Assembly (NCBI GenBank): GCA_030613125.1 | Contig: JAUWMO010000031.1 | Coordinates: 1 to 16,842, forward strand | DNA: 16,842 nt | Direction: 5' to 3' | Source: Bacteroidota bacterium | GTDB taxonomy: Bacteria > Bacteroidota > Bacteroidia > Bacteroidales > VadinHA17 | Part shown: one piece after another, positions 1-8,558 of the stretch | Layout of the letters: each line of letters opens with the position of its first letter | Numbering within the stretch: position 1 is the first letter of the stretch | The notes under the pieces: model-generated | Seen by the model: only the letters and a program-made list of their open reading frames with translations | Told to the model about the DNA's origin: nothing | Database searches by the model: none | Translations under genes and position numbers: made by a program

Positions 1-2
1 TA

Positions 3-68
3 GATTGTTATTATACTGGAAAAGGAATATCCATACAGGTAAAATATTTGGGTGAGTTTGCTCAATAA
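3..68 (+). CDS. Possible C-terminal end of an unidentified protein (cut by left edge)
   Basis: A plus-strand frame is open from the left edge to a TAA at 66-68 and encodes about 21 residues ending KYLGEFAQ. If real, it is the tail of a gene converging on ispF, with 15 bp between the two stop codons. Nothing identifies the protein. Another plus frame is open to a TGA at 53-55, and a minus frame is also open here, so the choice of frame is a guess based only on protein-like composition. Confidence 0.22.
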   Translation, partial: DCYYTGKGISIQVKYLGEFAQ

Positions 69-83
69 AATTAATAAATGAAA

Positions 84-563
84 TTAAACACTATTAAGTA
101 AAACAATTGCATAGGCAGATACGCCTTCCTCCCTTCCTGCAAATCCCAACCTTTCAGTTGTTGTGGCTTTAACAGAAATTTGTTCTTCTTTAATTTGTAA
201 GGTGTTTGCAAGTTGTATTCTCATTGCCGGAATATACTCTTTTATTTTAGGTGTTTGAAGACAAATAGTGCTATCGATATTAATTATTGAATACCTTTTT
301 TTATGAATCAGCCGGGTAGTTTCCTGTAGTAAAACTTTACTGTCAATTCCTTTATACTTAATATCAGTATCTGGAAAGTGGGTTCCTATATCGTTAAGAT
401 TGGCCGCGCCAAGAAGAGCATCAATAATAGCGTGGATCAATACGTCCCCATCGGAGTGGCCAATTGTTCCTTTGTTATGAGGAACCACTATCCCGCCAAG
501 GGAAAGGTCAAAACCCGTTTTTAATTTATGAACATCATATCCGATCCCAACCCTGAAGGACAT
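84..563 (-). CDS. ispF: 2-C-methyl-D-erythritol 2,4-cyclodiphosphate synthase (IspF)
   Basis: IspF converts CDP-methylerythritol 2-phosphate to methylerythritol 2,4-cyclodiphosphate with release of CMP, in the cytosolic MEP route to isoprenoids. The 159-residue protein has the usual family length. The metal ligands are visible as D10 and H12 in GYDVH and H44 in VLIHAIIDA. The HSDGD loop is at 36-40, and the conserved TTTERLGF segment lies near the C-terminus. The ATG overlaps the porV stop by one base (TAATG), so translation is probably coupled to porV and it is the last gene of the porU-porV-ispF run. The enzyme has no known role in secretion; the pairing looks like an inherited gene order in Bacteroidota. 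The gene is intact and the identification is secure. Confidence 0.97.
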   Translation of the reverse strand: MSFRVGIGYDVHKLKTGFDLSLGGIVVPHNKGTIGHSDGDVLIHAIIDALLGAANLNDIGTHFPDTDIKYKGIDSKVLLQETTRLIHKKRYSIINIDSTICLQTPKIKEYIPAMRIQLANTLQIKEEQISVKATTTERLGFAGREEGVSAYAIVLLNSV

Positions 564-1792
564 TAGTGCTTTTTATTATTCTGTGTGTTAAATGAATCAA
601 AATCAAATGCCAGAGAAAATCTTAAGGTATTTGATAAGGGGTGATTCTGATGCACGGGGATTAAATACGAGAAGTCCAGTGAAAATACATTAAGTTTCAA
701 TCCAAGACCAACGGTAAAAAATTTACGATTTCCCTTTGTTGCATGTTCATGAAAATATCCTCCACGAACAGCGAATTGCTTATTATACCAATATTCTAAT
801 CCAACAGAATAGGATATTTCGTGAAACTCTTCCTTAATACCTCCGGGCGCATCGTAAAAGGACTGAAACATTCCTACAGGAACGGATACACGGGGATTCT
901 TCCCGTATTTAATATATGTTTCACTTTCCGTGACAATAGTCCCATCATCCATAGTGTCATTTGGTTCCCAGTATACGGGAGGTGTGGGAACCAGGAGTTT
1001 ATTCAGATCTACAGCCAGGGCAATTGAATTGTACTCATCAAGATCAAGGCTAAAGATTCCGCCGATTCTAAGGTTTGTTGGAATAAAATCGGGGTTCTGA
1101 TCATCTGTATATGATATTTTTGTACCAATATTAGAAATATTTACTCCAAAACCAGCGTTACCATTCAGATTAAAGATTTCAATGTCATGATTATAATACA
1201 TAGAAACATCTGCTGCAAAAGAGTGGCCAGGTTTAGTTTCAGCACCAGCCACAGATGTTCCTCCCGTAAGATTCGAATATATATATCTAAAAACCACCCC
1301 ACCAGAGATATAATCTGAAAAAACCCTTGAATATCCTAAATCAAAAGAGAATTCATTTGGGTTGAAATTTCTGGTAGTATTACCAAATATGTCAGTAAAA
1401 GTTATATTCCCCAATGAAAAATAGAGCAAAGAGCCGCTAATAACCTGCTTATTGTCAATCCTGTAATATCCGCTAAGATATGCCAGATTGATATCATTAA
1501 TTAAGTTTCGTAACCATGGTGAATAGGATATACTTACACCGCCCTTTCCTTTAATAAATGCATATTTTGCCGGATTCCAATGCTGTGAATTTATATCAGG
1601 TGATGTAGCTGCACCTACATCTCCCATTCCTCCAGCCCTGGAATCGGGGGCAATGTTCAGGAAAGGAACAGCAGTTTGAATGGCGTTGATCTGACCGGTA
1701 ACCTCACCACGTGATATCTGTGAATATGCCTGAATAACCACTGATATCCAAACTAATAGTGTCAATAAAATGTATGCTTTTCTTCTAATCAT
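563..1792 (-). CDS. porV: PorV (LptO), T9SS outer-membrane substrate shuttle
   Basis: PorV is a FadL-like outer-membrane beta-barrel. It collects cargo that has crossed the T9SS translocon by its C-terminal domain and hands it to the sortase PorU. The start is set at the ATG at 1790-1792; the TTG three codons upstream is less likely. That gives 409 residues with a signal peptide (basic RRK at 3-5, hydrophobic 6-22, probable cleavage after AYS24). The mature N-terminus carries the family signature PFLNIAPDSRAGGMGDVG at 43-60, followed by an ATSPDINSQHWNPAK-type motif. The rest is alternating aromatic and polar beta-strand sequence ending in an LRFSLAFDF strand, as expected of a barrel. It lies 46 bp downstream of porU and overlaps ispF by one base. 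The porU neighbour and the N-terminal signature make the call firm. Confidence 0.95.
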   Translation of the reverse strand: MIRRKAYILLTLLVWISVVIQAYSQISRGEVTGQINAIQTAVPFLNIAPDSRAGGMGDVGAATSPDINSQHWNPAKYAFIKGKGGVSISYSPWLRNLINDINLAYLSGYYRIDNKQVISGSLLYFSLGNITFTDIFGNTTRNFNPNEFSFDLGYSRVFSDYISGGVVFRYIYSNLTGGTSVAGAETKPGHSFAADVSMYYNHDIEIFNLNGNAGFGVNISNIGTKISYTDDQNPDFIPTNLRIGGIFSLDLDEYNSIALAVDLNKLLVPTPPVYWEPNDTMDDGTIVTESETYIKYGKNPRVSVPVGMFQSFYDAPGGIKEEFHEISYSVGLEYWYNKQFAVRGGYFHEHATKGNRKFFTVGLGLKLNVFSLDFSYLIPVHQNHPLSNTLRFSLAFDFDSFNTQNNKKH

Positions 1793-1838
1793 TTCTTCCA
1801 AAAATTCGTGCGATAAATATAACTAAATTAAATACAGG

Positions 1839-4800
1839 TTATTTTACTTTTATCATTTTACCTGAAATATAAGAAGTAGAACCATCCTGGGAGGTAACGC
1901 TTATACGGTAAATATATAAACCGGCACCCAAATTGTTTCCTCTGTCATCTTTTCCATCCCATTCGATTGGCCCCAACCTGTAACCGGCAGAGTAATAACG
2001 TTCATTAATCGTTTTAATTATTTCCCCTGTTAAAGAAAATATTCTGATATCCACATCTAATTCATTATCAGCAAGATTGTGCTCCAGGATAAAATTTGTT
2101 TCGTGCCTGAAAGGGTTGGGATAATTAATAAGGTTTTGCAGGGAAGGTTTGTTTGAGGAAATGACTCTGAACTCAATGCTTACAACTGAGGAATTATTAT
2201 TAATATCCCATACTTTTAGGCTTATTGAATGGTTTCCTTCTGGAAGCTTCGATAGGGGGTACCTGATACTTCCACTCTGGTAGCTATCAAGATCAGACTC
2301 GTAATAATTATTCAGGATGATTGGAGAGTTGTAATTTCCATCCAGGATACCAACTATATCATGCCCGATGCCGGTGCCCAGTGTATTAATGCCTGATTTA
2401 TCTGATACAAGTGCAAAGATTACAGGATCAGGATCAGTTATTCCACCAGACACGAATAAATTATCGTTCATAAATAATTGAATTTCCGGACCCGTATTGT
2501 CTGTTTCGGCTGAGTTGGAAACCCCACCTATTAAGAAATCCTGGTAATATCCCTGTGCATCTGTTTCGCCACTTTCAGTTTGAAAATAATAACCAATTTT
2601 ACCCTCGCCGGTTTTGAATGATATGTCTTTTGGTACCGGAAAAGTAAAATTGAATTTACCATTTTCAATTGTATTTTTCCCCTTATAAATGATTTTATCC
2701 CTTACCTGAAACTCCATTACCGGAGTACCGTCATTACTTAGGGTTTTTATAGTTGATTCCTTATCATACACCTGAGGCATTATGATCCCGTTTAAATCAT
2801 TTAAAATATTTCCTGAGCGGTCAGTTATATGTCCTGATATTGTATACTGTCCTAATGCTTTTAATGTATCTGTGAAATCGGATGCGTAGGTTCCGTTTAT
2901 TGAATCGGTAACTATAAAATATTCAGGATAGGAAAGAACAAGTGCGGGATCTCCAAGTAAAGTAAAATTCCTTTTATTTATACCTGAACCTGATTCATTT
3001 TTTGTCATCCTGAGAATATCTCCAAGGCGTAACCGATTTCCATTTGTATCACTTTCAAAAACATGTTTGTAGAAATTCCGGTTCAGAATAAAATTAGGGC
3101 TGGAATATACCAAACGGGTTGTAGTTAATAAGGCTATACCTCCGCCTTCGGGATTTAATAAAACCAGTTCACCCGCAGAAGTACGCCTCGTAATTTCTCC
3201 ATAAATATCCCTTTCGATATCATCGAACCTGCTGAATTCACAGGTTGCTGTAATAAAGAGGGGGAGTTTGTTTTTATTTGTCCAGGAATTAATGTCATTA
3301 ATTCCCAAAATATTCTCATGTGCCAATCCCCTTTCACTTCCATGCCCTGTATAATTTATTATCAGAGTTCCATTTTGGATATCTTCATTAATAGCTTTGT
3401 TCACCTCAGGGTATGATTCGCCACTTGGTGAAGATACCTGTACATAGGAATCGAGGAATATCTTGTGAATATTAAATGAGGGGTATGCAGTGTCGATATA
3501 TTCACATAAGGTATTGGCATCTCTCATATGGATGTTGTTATCTTCATCATCGCCTACAAAGCAAAGACGGTTCCTCCATTCTCCAAAAGATTTTTGATCA
3601 TAGTAGTTAAGTATTTTATCCACAACAATTGTTGCTTCCTCTTCAGAGTTTACAGGAATCCTGCCAATACCAATATCTACCAGACCGGTAGCTCCCCCCT
3701 CGGTATCATCCAGTAAACCATAAAAGTCGTCTGTAACATATGACTGGGTATATATCAGGGAATTGTCAGATTGGTAAGTTGGTATAAAATTAGGATTATT
3801 TTCATGAGTTGACCGGTTGTCAAAAGAACCATCCCCAAATAGAAGAAGGTACTTTGGGATATTTTCCGGTGTAGCCTTGTCATATAACGTTTTCATGAAG
3901 TTTCGTATTGCCCCCGGATCACATGCACCTGAAGAGAACTCATTGTAAATATGTTGGGGTGTAACAACCTCAATCCGCAATTGATCATTTTCTCTGTGAA
4001 AATTTGCAAGTCTTTCAGCTTCAGAAATAAAATCAGATGGTGAAATAATAATCATATCAATATTTTCAAAAGAAGTCAGATCCTGGTTCTCTAAGCTGGC
4101 ATTTGCTATTTCCGGAGATAGAAATCCTGATTGATCAAATGCAATAAACTCCCGAAGAGAATCAGTATATGTTGTATAATTCATGCCTGAACCTTCTATG
4201 GTTGTAGTAACCCTTTTAATATTATGTTTATCGGTGATATCCCATACTGTGACATTATCTCCGGTATTTTGAAGATGAAACTTTGTTATGAGTCCTTCGC
4301 TGGTTGATTGAAGATCACGGAATTGCATCTGATGACCTTCATAAACCAAATGTTTTCTTACATTTATATCTATATAGTCCAGCCAAAAAAGTGCATCCTG
4401 ACCATTTCCACTTGTAACCTGAATACCCATAGTAAGGTTGTCCCCTGAAATAAGGAATTCAGAATTTAGTGTGCGGGCTCTTGCATAATTAGAAGTATAA
4501 CTAAACATATTTACTTCCTGTATAGAATAAGTTTCAAATACCTGACCATTCATTGATATCTGGAAGTTACTTTGGGATGGTGAGCGGGCGGCAGTTCTCA
4601 TCTTCGTTTTTGCTGTTGTTGAGATGACCAGATTTGAACCGGGAAAATCTATTTGAGTTAAAGAAAAACCAGAAATAGGTTCAAACCATTGCTTCCCTGA
4701 ATGAATTAAGTTTTCAGTTTCAATCTCATGATAAAAATACTGATCATATTGATATGTATCATGGTTTGATATCGCACCAGGGGAAGGTTCTTCCTCAATA

Positions 4801-5687
4801 CGTTTTCCTGTTCCTGCATCTGAGGTAATAAAATAATAAGATGCTTCATCATAGCCATGTAGTGTATGAATAAACATTTCTGATGAAATGTCGTAGTTCC
4901 AGGTTACGGGTCCTTCTGCAAAGAATAATAAATAGTCACCTTCATTAAATACCCCATCAATACCTTTTTCAAGCCATATTGCATTTTCTGTTAAATAAGT
5001 ATCATGTGGTATATTGTTCATAACAGGTAACATGTTTCCCCCATTCCCGAAAATTCTTGGTTGTGTGGGATTACTTAGCCCCATACTGATCAGTTCATCA
5101 TATGTAATTTTATAAATTCCGGTTTCTGTTATTTTAAGCTTAATCCATTTTCCTGTGCTTAAGATCGAACCAGAAGGGGTTTTGTCATATAATGCTTTTT
5201 TCTGGCTTTTAATATCTTTAGCCCCGGAGAGAATGATCTCAAGATTTTCAATCCAGTAAATAGTACCAGTTTTTTTTTCTTTTATAAATGGAGTAATAGA
5301 TAAGTCCAGATAATCTTTTTTCCTTAATGACATAATTGAAAAAAAATAAGCCGGTTCTTCATGTAAATCAGGCAGTTGTCCGATTAAGTTCATGATACCG
5401 GGATCAAGTTTATGAACCTTTAATATTTTGATTTCTACATTATTTAAATGTTCAGGGATGGGAATAAGTTCATGATACAAAGGCAGAGAACTTTTGTCAA
5501 GATCATAAGAACAATTGTTGAAGTGTAATATGAACAGAGGTTTGTCAGGTCTTTCATCATTTATGAATATATCCTCTGCCTTCTTAATTGAAATTTTACC
5601 CAGGGTCCTTTGATAACTGAAACTCTGTGCTGAAACTGGATATAATAAGAAACCGGCAATTATCGATATTAAAAGTAAGAATCTCAA
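1839..5687 (-). CDS. porU: PorU, T9SS C25-family sortase on the cell surface
   Basis: PorU removes the C-terminal signal of T9SS cargo and joins the new C-terminus to surface lipopolysaccharide in the PorU-PorV-PorQ-PorZ attachment complex. The 1282-residue protein has a signal peptide (about residues 1-20, cleavage near PVSA|Q), a long N-terminal beta-rich region, a gingipain-like peptidase C25 domain at about 545-915, and a type A T9SS sorting domain at 1188-1282 starting NYPNPF and ending GKMIKVK. The catalytic pair appears to be H782 (NYTGHG) and C816 (FITATC), spaced much as in gingipains. The start codon appears to be TTG: no in-frame ATG fits the signal peptide and an in-frame TAA lies five codons upstream. 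It leads a run with porV and ispF and diverges from the porP-like gene. A secreted C25 protease is the alternative, but adjacency to porV and gldJ favours PorU. Confidence 0.95.
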   Translation of the reverse strand: MRFLLLISIIAGFLLYPVSAQSFSYQRTLGKISIKKAEDIFINDERPDKPLFILHFNNCSYDLDKSSLPLYHELIPIPEHLNNVEIKILKVHKLDPGIMNLIGQLPDLHEEPAYFFSIMSLRKKDYLDLSITPFIKEKKTGTIYWIENLEIILSGAKDIKSQKKALYDKTPSGSILSTGKWIKLKITETGIYKITYDELISMGLSNPTQPRIFGNGGNMLPVMNNIPHDTYLTENAIWLEKGIDGVFNEGDYLLFFAEGPVTWNYDISSEMFIHTLHGYDEASYYFITSDAGTGKRIEEEPSPGAISNHDTYQYDQYFYHEIETENLIHSGKQWFEPISGFSLTQIDFPGSNLVISTTAKTKMRTAARSPSQSNFQISMNGQVFETYSIQEVNMFSYTSNYARARTLNSEFLISGDNLTMGIQVTSGNGQDALFWLDYIDINVRKHLVYEGHQMQFRDLQSTSEGLITKFHLQNTGDNVTVWDITDKHNIKRVTTTIEGSGMNYTTYTDSLREFIAFDQSGFLSPEIANASLENQDLTSFENIDMIIISPSDFISEAERLANFHRENDQLRIEVVTPQHIYNEFSSGACDPGAIRNFMKTLYDKATPENIPKYLLLFGDGSFDNRSTHENNPNFIPTYQSDNSLIYTQSYVTDDFYGLLDDTEGGATGLVDIGIGRIPVNSEEEATIVVDKILNYYDQKSFGEWRNRLCFVGDDEDNNIHMRDANTLCEYIDTAYPSFNIHKIFLDSYVQVSSPSGESYPEVNKAINEDIQNGTLIINYTGHGSERGLAHENILGINDINSWTNKNKLPLFITATCEFSRFDDIERDIYGEITRRTSAGELVLLNPEGGGIALLTTTRLVYSSPNFILNRNFYKHVFESDTNGNRLRLGDILRMTKNESGSGINKRNFTLLGDPALVLSYPEYFIVTDSINGTYASDFTDTLKALGQYTISGHITDRSGNILNDLNGIIMPQVYDKESTIKTLSNDGTPVMEFQVRDKIIYKGKNTIENGKFNFTFPVPKDISFKTGEGKIGYYFQTESGETDAQGYYQDFLIGGVSNSAETDNTGPEIQLFMNDNLFVSGGITDPDPVIFALVSDKSGINTLGTGIGHDIVGILDGNYNSPIILNNYYESDLDSYQSGSIRYPLSKLPEGNHSISLKVWDINNNSSVVSIEFRVISSNKPSLQNLINYPNPFRHETNFILEHNLADNELDVDIRIFSLTGEIIKTINERYYSAGYRLGPIEWDGKDDRGNNLGAGLYIYRISVTSQDGSTSYISGKMIKVK

Positions 5688-5888
5688 ATTCAGACTATCT
5701 TAAGAAAATCATTAAATTAATATGTGTGCCTGTAATACCTCAACTTATCATTTACCTTTGGTTATCATTTACCTTTGGGTCTTACACAATAAACAGGGTA
5801 TTTTACAGTTTGCCCAAATAAACGCAAATATTAATGAAATATTGCTATTTTCACATTGACAGGTTGAAAGAAAGCTATTCAGGTATTT
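5688..5888. promoter_or_regulatory. Divergent promoter region between porU and the porP-like gene
   Basis: This 201-bp AT-rich stretch holds the control signals for both T9SS runs. It contains a perfect 17-bp tandem repeat at 5745-5778. In the plus direction each copy contains TACCTTTG (5753-5760 and 5770-5777), which matches the Bacteroidota sigma factor -7 element TAnnTTTG. No TTTG -33 element sits at the usual distance from either copy. The second copy would give the porP-like mRNA a leader of roughly 100 nt. No clear -7 match was found for porU on the minus strand. Promoter assignment is inference; the sequence matches are seen directly. Confidence 0.5.
5745..5778. repeat. Perfect 17-bp tandem repeat, two copies
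   Basis: Two identical, directly adjacent copies of TTATCATTTACCTTTGG occupy 5745-5761 and 5762-5778 in the porU/porP divergent region. Nothing of this kind is seen elsewhere in the window. Possible readings are a duplicated promoter element or a pair of same-face operator half-sites; a recent slippage duplication explains it equally well. Confidence 0.85.
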
Positions 5889-6908
5889 ATGGAAAGAATT
5901 GGTACAAAAATTTTACTAATTAGGGTTCTTGCCGGGTTACTGTACATTTTTATATACTATATAACTTTGCCGGTGACCGCTAAGGCACAGGACCCTGTTT
6001 TTTCACAAACTTATGCCGGATATCTATATATCAATCCTGGTTTTGCTGGATCTATTGGCGAAAAAAAGATCTCATTAAGTTACCGCAACCAGTGGCCCGG
6101 GAATCTGACAAAATACGAAACTTTTTATGCATCATATGATCAGCCAGTGGAATTACTTCATGGAGGGATTGGAGTATTTATGTCAAATGACAGGGTTGGA
6201 GCCGGATTTACTAACAATTTCAATATTTCGGCAATCTATGCATATCATCTGCGGGTTTTACATGATTTTTTTATTCATGCCGGATTTCAGGTATCATTTA
6301 ACCAACGCAAAATAGATGTTGATAATTTAATTTTTCCTGATATGATTAATCCTTCTCAGGGAATTATATTACCAACTCAGGAAGTTATTGGTGATGGACA
6401 AAAAATATATATGGATTATTCGGTTGGATTTTTAGGTTATTCCGGAAATTGGTTTGGTGGAGTTGCCATACTTCATTTAACAAAGCCCAGCCTGTCTAAC
6501 TCCGAAGTTGAGGGGGCGTCACTTGCAAGGAAATTCTCAGTTCATTTAGCAAGGAACTTTATCCTTAATCACGGATCGGGCAAAAGAGAGCTATGGACTG
6601 TAACACCGGAGGTTTTATACAGCATTCAAAAAAAGATAATGTATTTAAATTATGGTGTTGTAGTTTCCAGAAATCCTGTATCACTGGGGGTTTACACAAG
6701 GCATGATCTACAATTTGATTTTTCCACAATGATTTTTGCTATAGGTTTTTCAAACCTTTTCATGGATTTTACGTACAGTTATGATGTTTATATTGGTCAA
6801 AAAAAAATTAATCCTTTTGGCGGAGCTCATGAGGTTTCAATATCTTTCAGATTGCCATATGGAAAAAAAAGAAAAGAGGCGAGGGCAATAAATATACCAA
6901 GGATTTAG
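5889..6908 (+). CDS. PorP/SprF-family T9SS outer-membrane protein
   Basis: Members of this family are predicted outer-membrane barrels tied to the T9SS. PorP sits in the porPKLMN core operon, and SprF paralogues pair with particular secreted proteins. The 339-residue product has a long hydrophobic signal segment (8-30) with probable cleavage after TAKA33. The family N-terminal signature follows: DPVFSQ at 35-40 and NPGFAG at 49-54. The remainder is barrel-like, including a DYSVGFLGY-type strand and a C-terminal EVSISFRLPY strand. It lies 201 bp from porU, divergently, with a short spacer to the gldJ-like gene, so it is probably co-transcribed with that gene. Phylum genomes carry many paralogues, so whether this is the core PorP or a specialised SprF-like protein cannot be settled here. 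Confidence 0.9.
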   Translation: MERIGTKILLIRVLAGLLYIFIYYITLPVTAKAQDPVFSQTYAGYLYINPGFAGSIGEKKISLSYRNQWPGNLTKYETFYASYDQPVELLHGGIGVFMSNDRVGAGFTNNFNISAIYAYHLRVLHDFFIHAGFQVSFNQRKIDVDNLIFPDMINPSQGIILPTQEVIGDGQKIYMDYSVGFLGYSGNWFGGVAILHLTKPSLSNSEVEGASLARKFSVHLARNFILNHGSGKRELWTVTPEVLYSIQKKIMYLNYGVVVSRNPVSLGVYTRHDLQFDFSTMIFAIGFSNLFMDFTYSYDVYIGQKKINPFGGAHEVSISFRLPYGKKRKEARAINIPRI

Positions 6909-6995
6909 TTAGTTTGAAAAACACGAGATTAAATGCACAAAATATTCTTATATTTGAAATTTAGTATTAGTAAAATCTGTAAAATTTTAATAGCC

Positions 6996-8492
6996 ATGAA
7001 TATCAGAAAAGTTAAATCATTGCCAGTTATCCTGGTTGGATTTCTTTTTATTACATCTTGCGGTATTTTCGGTGGAGGTAGTAAAAATGAGTCTTCAACA
7101 ACCGGTTGGGCTTACAATGAGCCGGAATTTGGCGGATTTGAAGTCATTGACGGATTTGAACAAGTTACTGGCCCCGGGTTGGTGCTGATTGAGGGAGGAA
7201 CTTTTACCATGGGCCGTGTAGAGCAGGATGTAATGTATAACTGGGATAATATGCCCAGGAGGGTAACTGTTTCATCTTTTTATATGGATGAGACTGAAGT
7301 TAGGAATGTTGATTACAGAGAGTATCTGTACTGGATGAGCAGGGTTTATGTTGATTATCCCGAGGTTTCCAGGAGGGCTTTACCTGATACACTTGTATGG
7401 AGAAGTCCACTTGGATATAATGAACCTTATGTAAAGTATTATTTCCGGTATCCTTCCTATAATGAATATCCGATAGTAGGTGTTTCCTGGCTTCAGGCAA
7501 ATGATTATTGTGCCTGGAGATCTGACAGGGTAAATGAGAAAGTACTTATTGACGAAGGGATTTTAAATTATGATCCTAATCAGATAAATGAGGAAAATTT
7601 TAACACAGAAGCATATCTTGCAGGTCAATATGAAGGATTGGTAAATCAAAATCTCCCCAGCATGGATCCTAATAAAGAGGAAAGAAGGGTTATGCTGGAG
7701 GATGGTATATTATTACCCAGATATAGACTTCCCACTGAAGCAGAATGGGAATATGCAGCCATTGCACTCATTGGAAACACATTTGAGGAAAGAGTTTATG
7801 AAAGACGGGTGTATCCGTGGGATGGTCATTATTTAAGAAATTCACACAGAAAATCACGGGGTACGTTTATGGCTAATTTCTCACGGGGGCGGGGTGACCT
7901 TATGGGAGTTGCCGGTAACTTGAATGATAATGCCAGTATTACTGCCCCGGTAAAATCGTATTGGCCTAATGATAATAATCTTTATTGCATGGCCGGGAAT
8001 GTGAGTGAATGGGTACAGGATGTGTATCGTCCTATGAGTCATGAAGAGGTGGATGAATTTAATCCTTTCAGGGGAAATATTTTTATGACAGTTGCAAAGA
8101 ATGAAGATGGTACTATAACAGAAAAAGACAGCCTTGGAAGACTTAGATATGTTGAAATAAATCCTTCAAGGGTAGCTGGAAGATATAATTACCAGAAGGC
8201 TGATTACAGGAATTACAGGGATGGCGATGTGTTATCATCATTAAAACCTGATGATAATGTAGACTGGAATGTAGAAGATACTGGTGGATCAGGGAGAATG
8301 TATACTCAGGGAACCAATGACTTCAATACACTTATCAATGACAATGCCAGGGTTTATAAAGGTGGATCATGGAGAGACAAACCCTATTGGTTGACTCCTG
8401 GTTCCAGGAGGTTCCTTGATCAGTCTGTTTCAAGGGATGACCTGGGTTTCAGGTGTGCAATGATCCGTGTTGGCTCTCCTGCCGGTTATTAA
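6996..8492 (+). CDS. gldJ: GldJ-type gliding/T9SS lipoprotein with inactive FGE (SUMF1) fold
   Basis: GldJ and GldK are paralogous outer-membrane lipoproteins built on the formylglycine-generating enzyme fold; both are needed for T9SS function, and GldJ also for gliding. An in-frame ATG at 6933 exists, but the ATG at 6996 gives a clean lipoprotein signal: basic start, hydrophobic core, and lipobox ITSC with C22. The product is then 498 residues. FGE-fold hallmarks are present: LIEGGTFTMG near the N-terminus, RLPTEAEWEYAA, CMAGNVSEWVQD, and a C-terminal YKGGSWRD...LGFRC block. Where FGE has its two catalytic cysteines, this protein has D461 and L466, so it should be a structural rather than catalytic protein. 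GldJ is preferred over GldK because porU and murF flank the locus and no gldL follows. A strong terminator sits 20 bp after the stop. Confidence 0.85.
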   Translation: MNIRKVKSLPVILVGFLFITSCGIFGGGSKNESSTTGWAYNEPEFGGFEVIDGFEQVTGPGLVLIEGGTFTMGRVEQDVMYNWDNMPRRVTVSSFYMDETEVRNVDYREYLYWMSRVYVDYPEVSRRALPDTLVWRSPLGYNEPYVKYYFRYPSYNEYPIVGVSWLQANDYCAWRSDRVNEKVLIDEGILNYDPNQINEENFNTEAYLAGQYEGLVNQNLPSMDPNKEERRVMLEDGILLPRYRLPTEAEWEYAAIALIGNTFEERVYERRVYPWDGHYLRNSHRKSRGTFMANFSRGRGDLMGVAGNLNDNASITAPVKSYWPNDNNLYCMAGNVSEWVQDVYRPMSHEEVDEFNPFRGNIFMTVAKNEDGTITEKDSLGRLRYVEINPSRVAGRYNYQKADYRNYRDGDVLSSLKPDDNVDWNVEDTGGSGRMYTQGTNDFNTLINDNARVYKGGSWRDKPYWLTPGSRRFLDQSVSRDDLGFRCAMIRVGSPAGY

Positions 8493-8512
8493 AAGAAATT
8501 TATTGTTACATT

Positions 8513-8542
8513 AAAAACCTCATTTCATAATGGGGTTTTTTT
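8513..8542 (+). terminator. Rho-independent terminator after gldJ
   Basis: An 11-bp stem pairs AAAAACCTCAT (8513-8523) with ATGGGGTTTTT (8530-8540), with one T-G wobble and a 6-nt loop, and runs into a tract of seven Ts (8536-8542). It starts 20 bp after the gldJ stop and ends only 16 bp before the murF ATG. It should end the porP-gldJ transcript, leaving murF dependent on read-through or on a promoter inside or overlapping this region. Confidence 0.85.
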
Positions 8543-8558
8543 GTATCTTGATTTGTTT

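Noticed and set aside
1..83. Minus-strand gene continuing beyond ispF
   Set aside because: A minus frame is open to the edge but has only a TTG start and no recognisable sequence.
1793..1801. PorV start at TTG 1799-1801
   Set aside because: The ATG three codons downstream keeps the whole signal peptide and is preceded by a purine-rich GGAAGAA.
2945..4055. Reading porU as a secreted gingipain protease
   Set aside because: The C25 domain fits, but total length, large N-terminal region and the porV neighbour fit the sortase PorU better.
5745..5778. CRISPR-like repeats
   Set aside because: Only two copies, directly adjacent with no spacer, and no cas genes.
6933..6995. 21-residue N-terminal extension of GldJ from ATG 6933
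   Set aside because: It would put extra residues before the lipoprotein signal; the ATG at 6996 gives a normal 22-residue lipobox arrangement. Not fully excluded.
8541..8558. Longer MurF start at TTG 8541
   Set aside because: It lies in the terminator T tract, and the ATG at 8559 gives the family's usual N-terminus.
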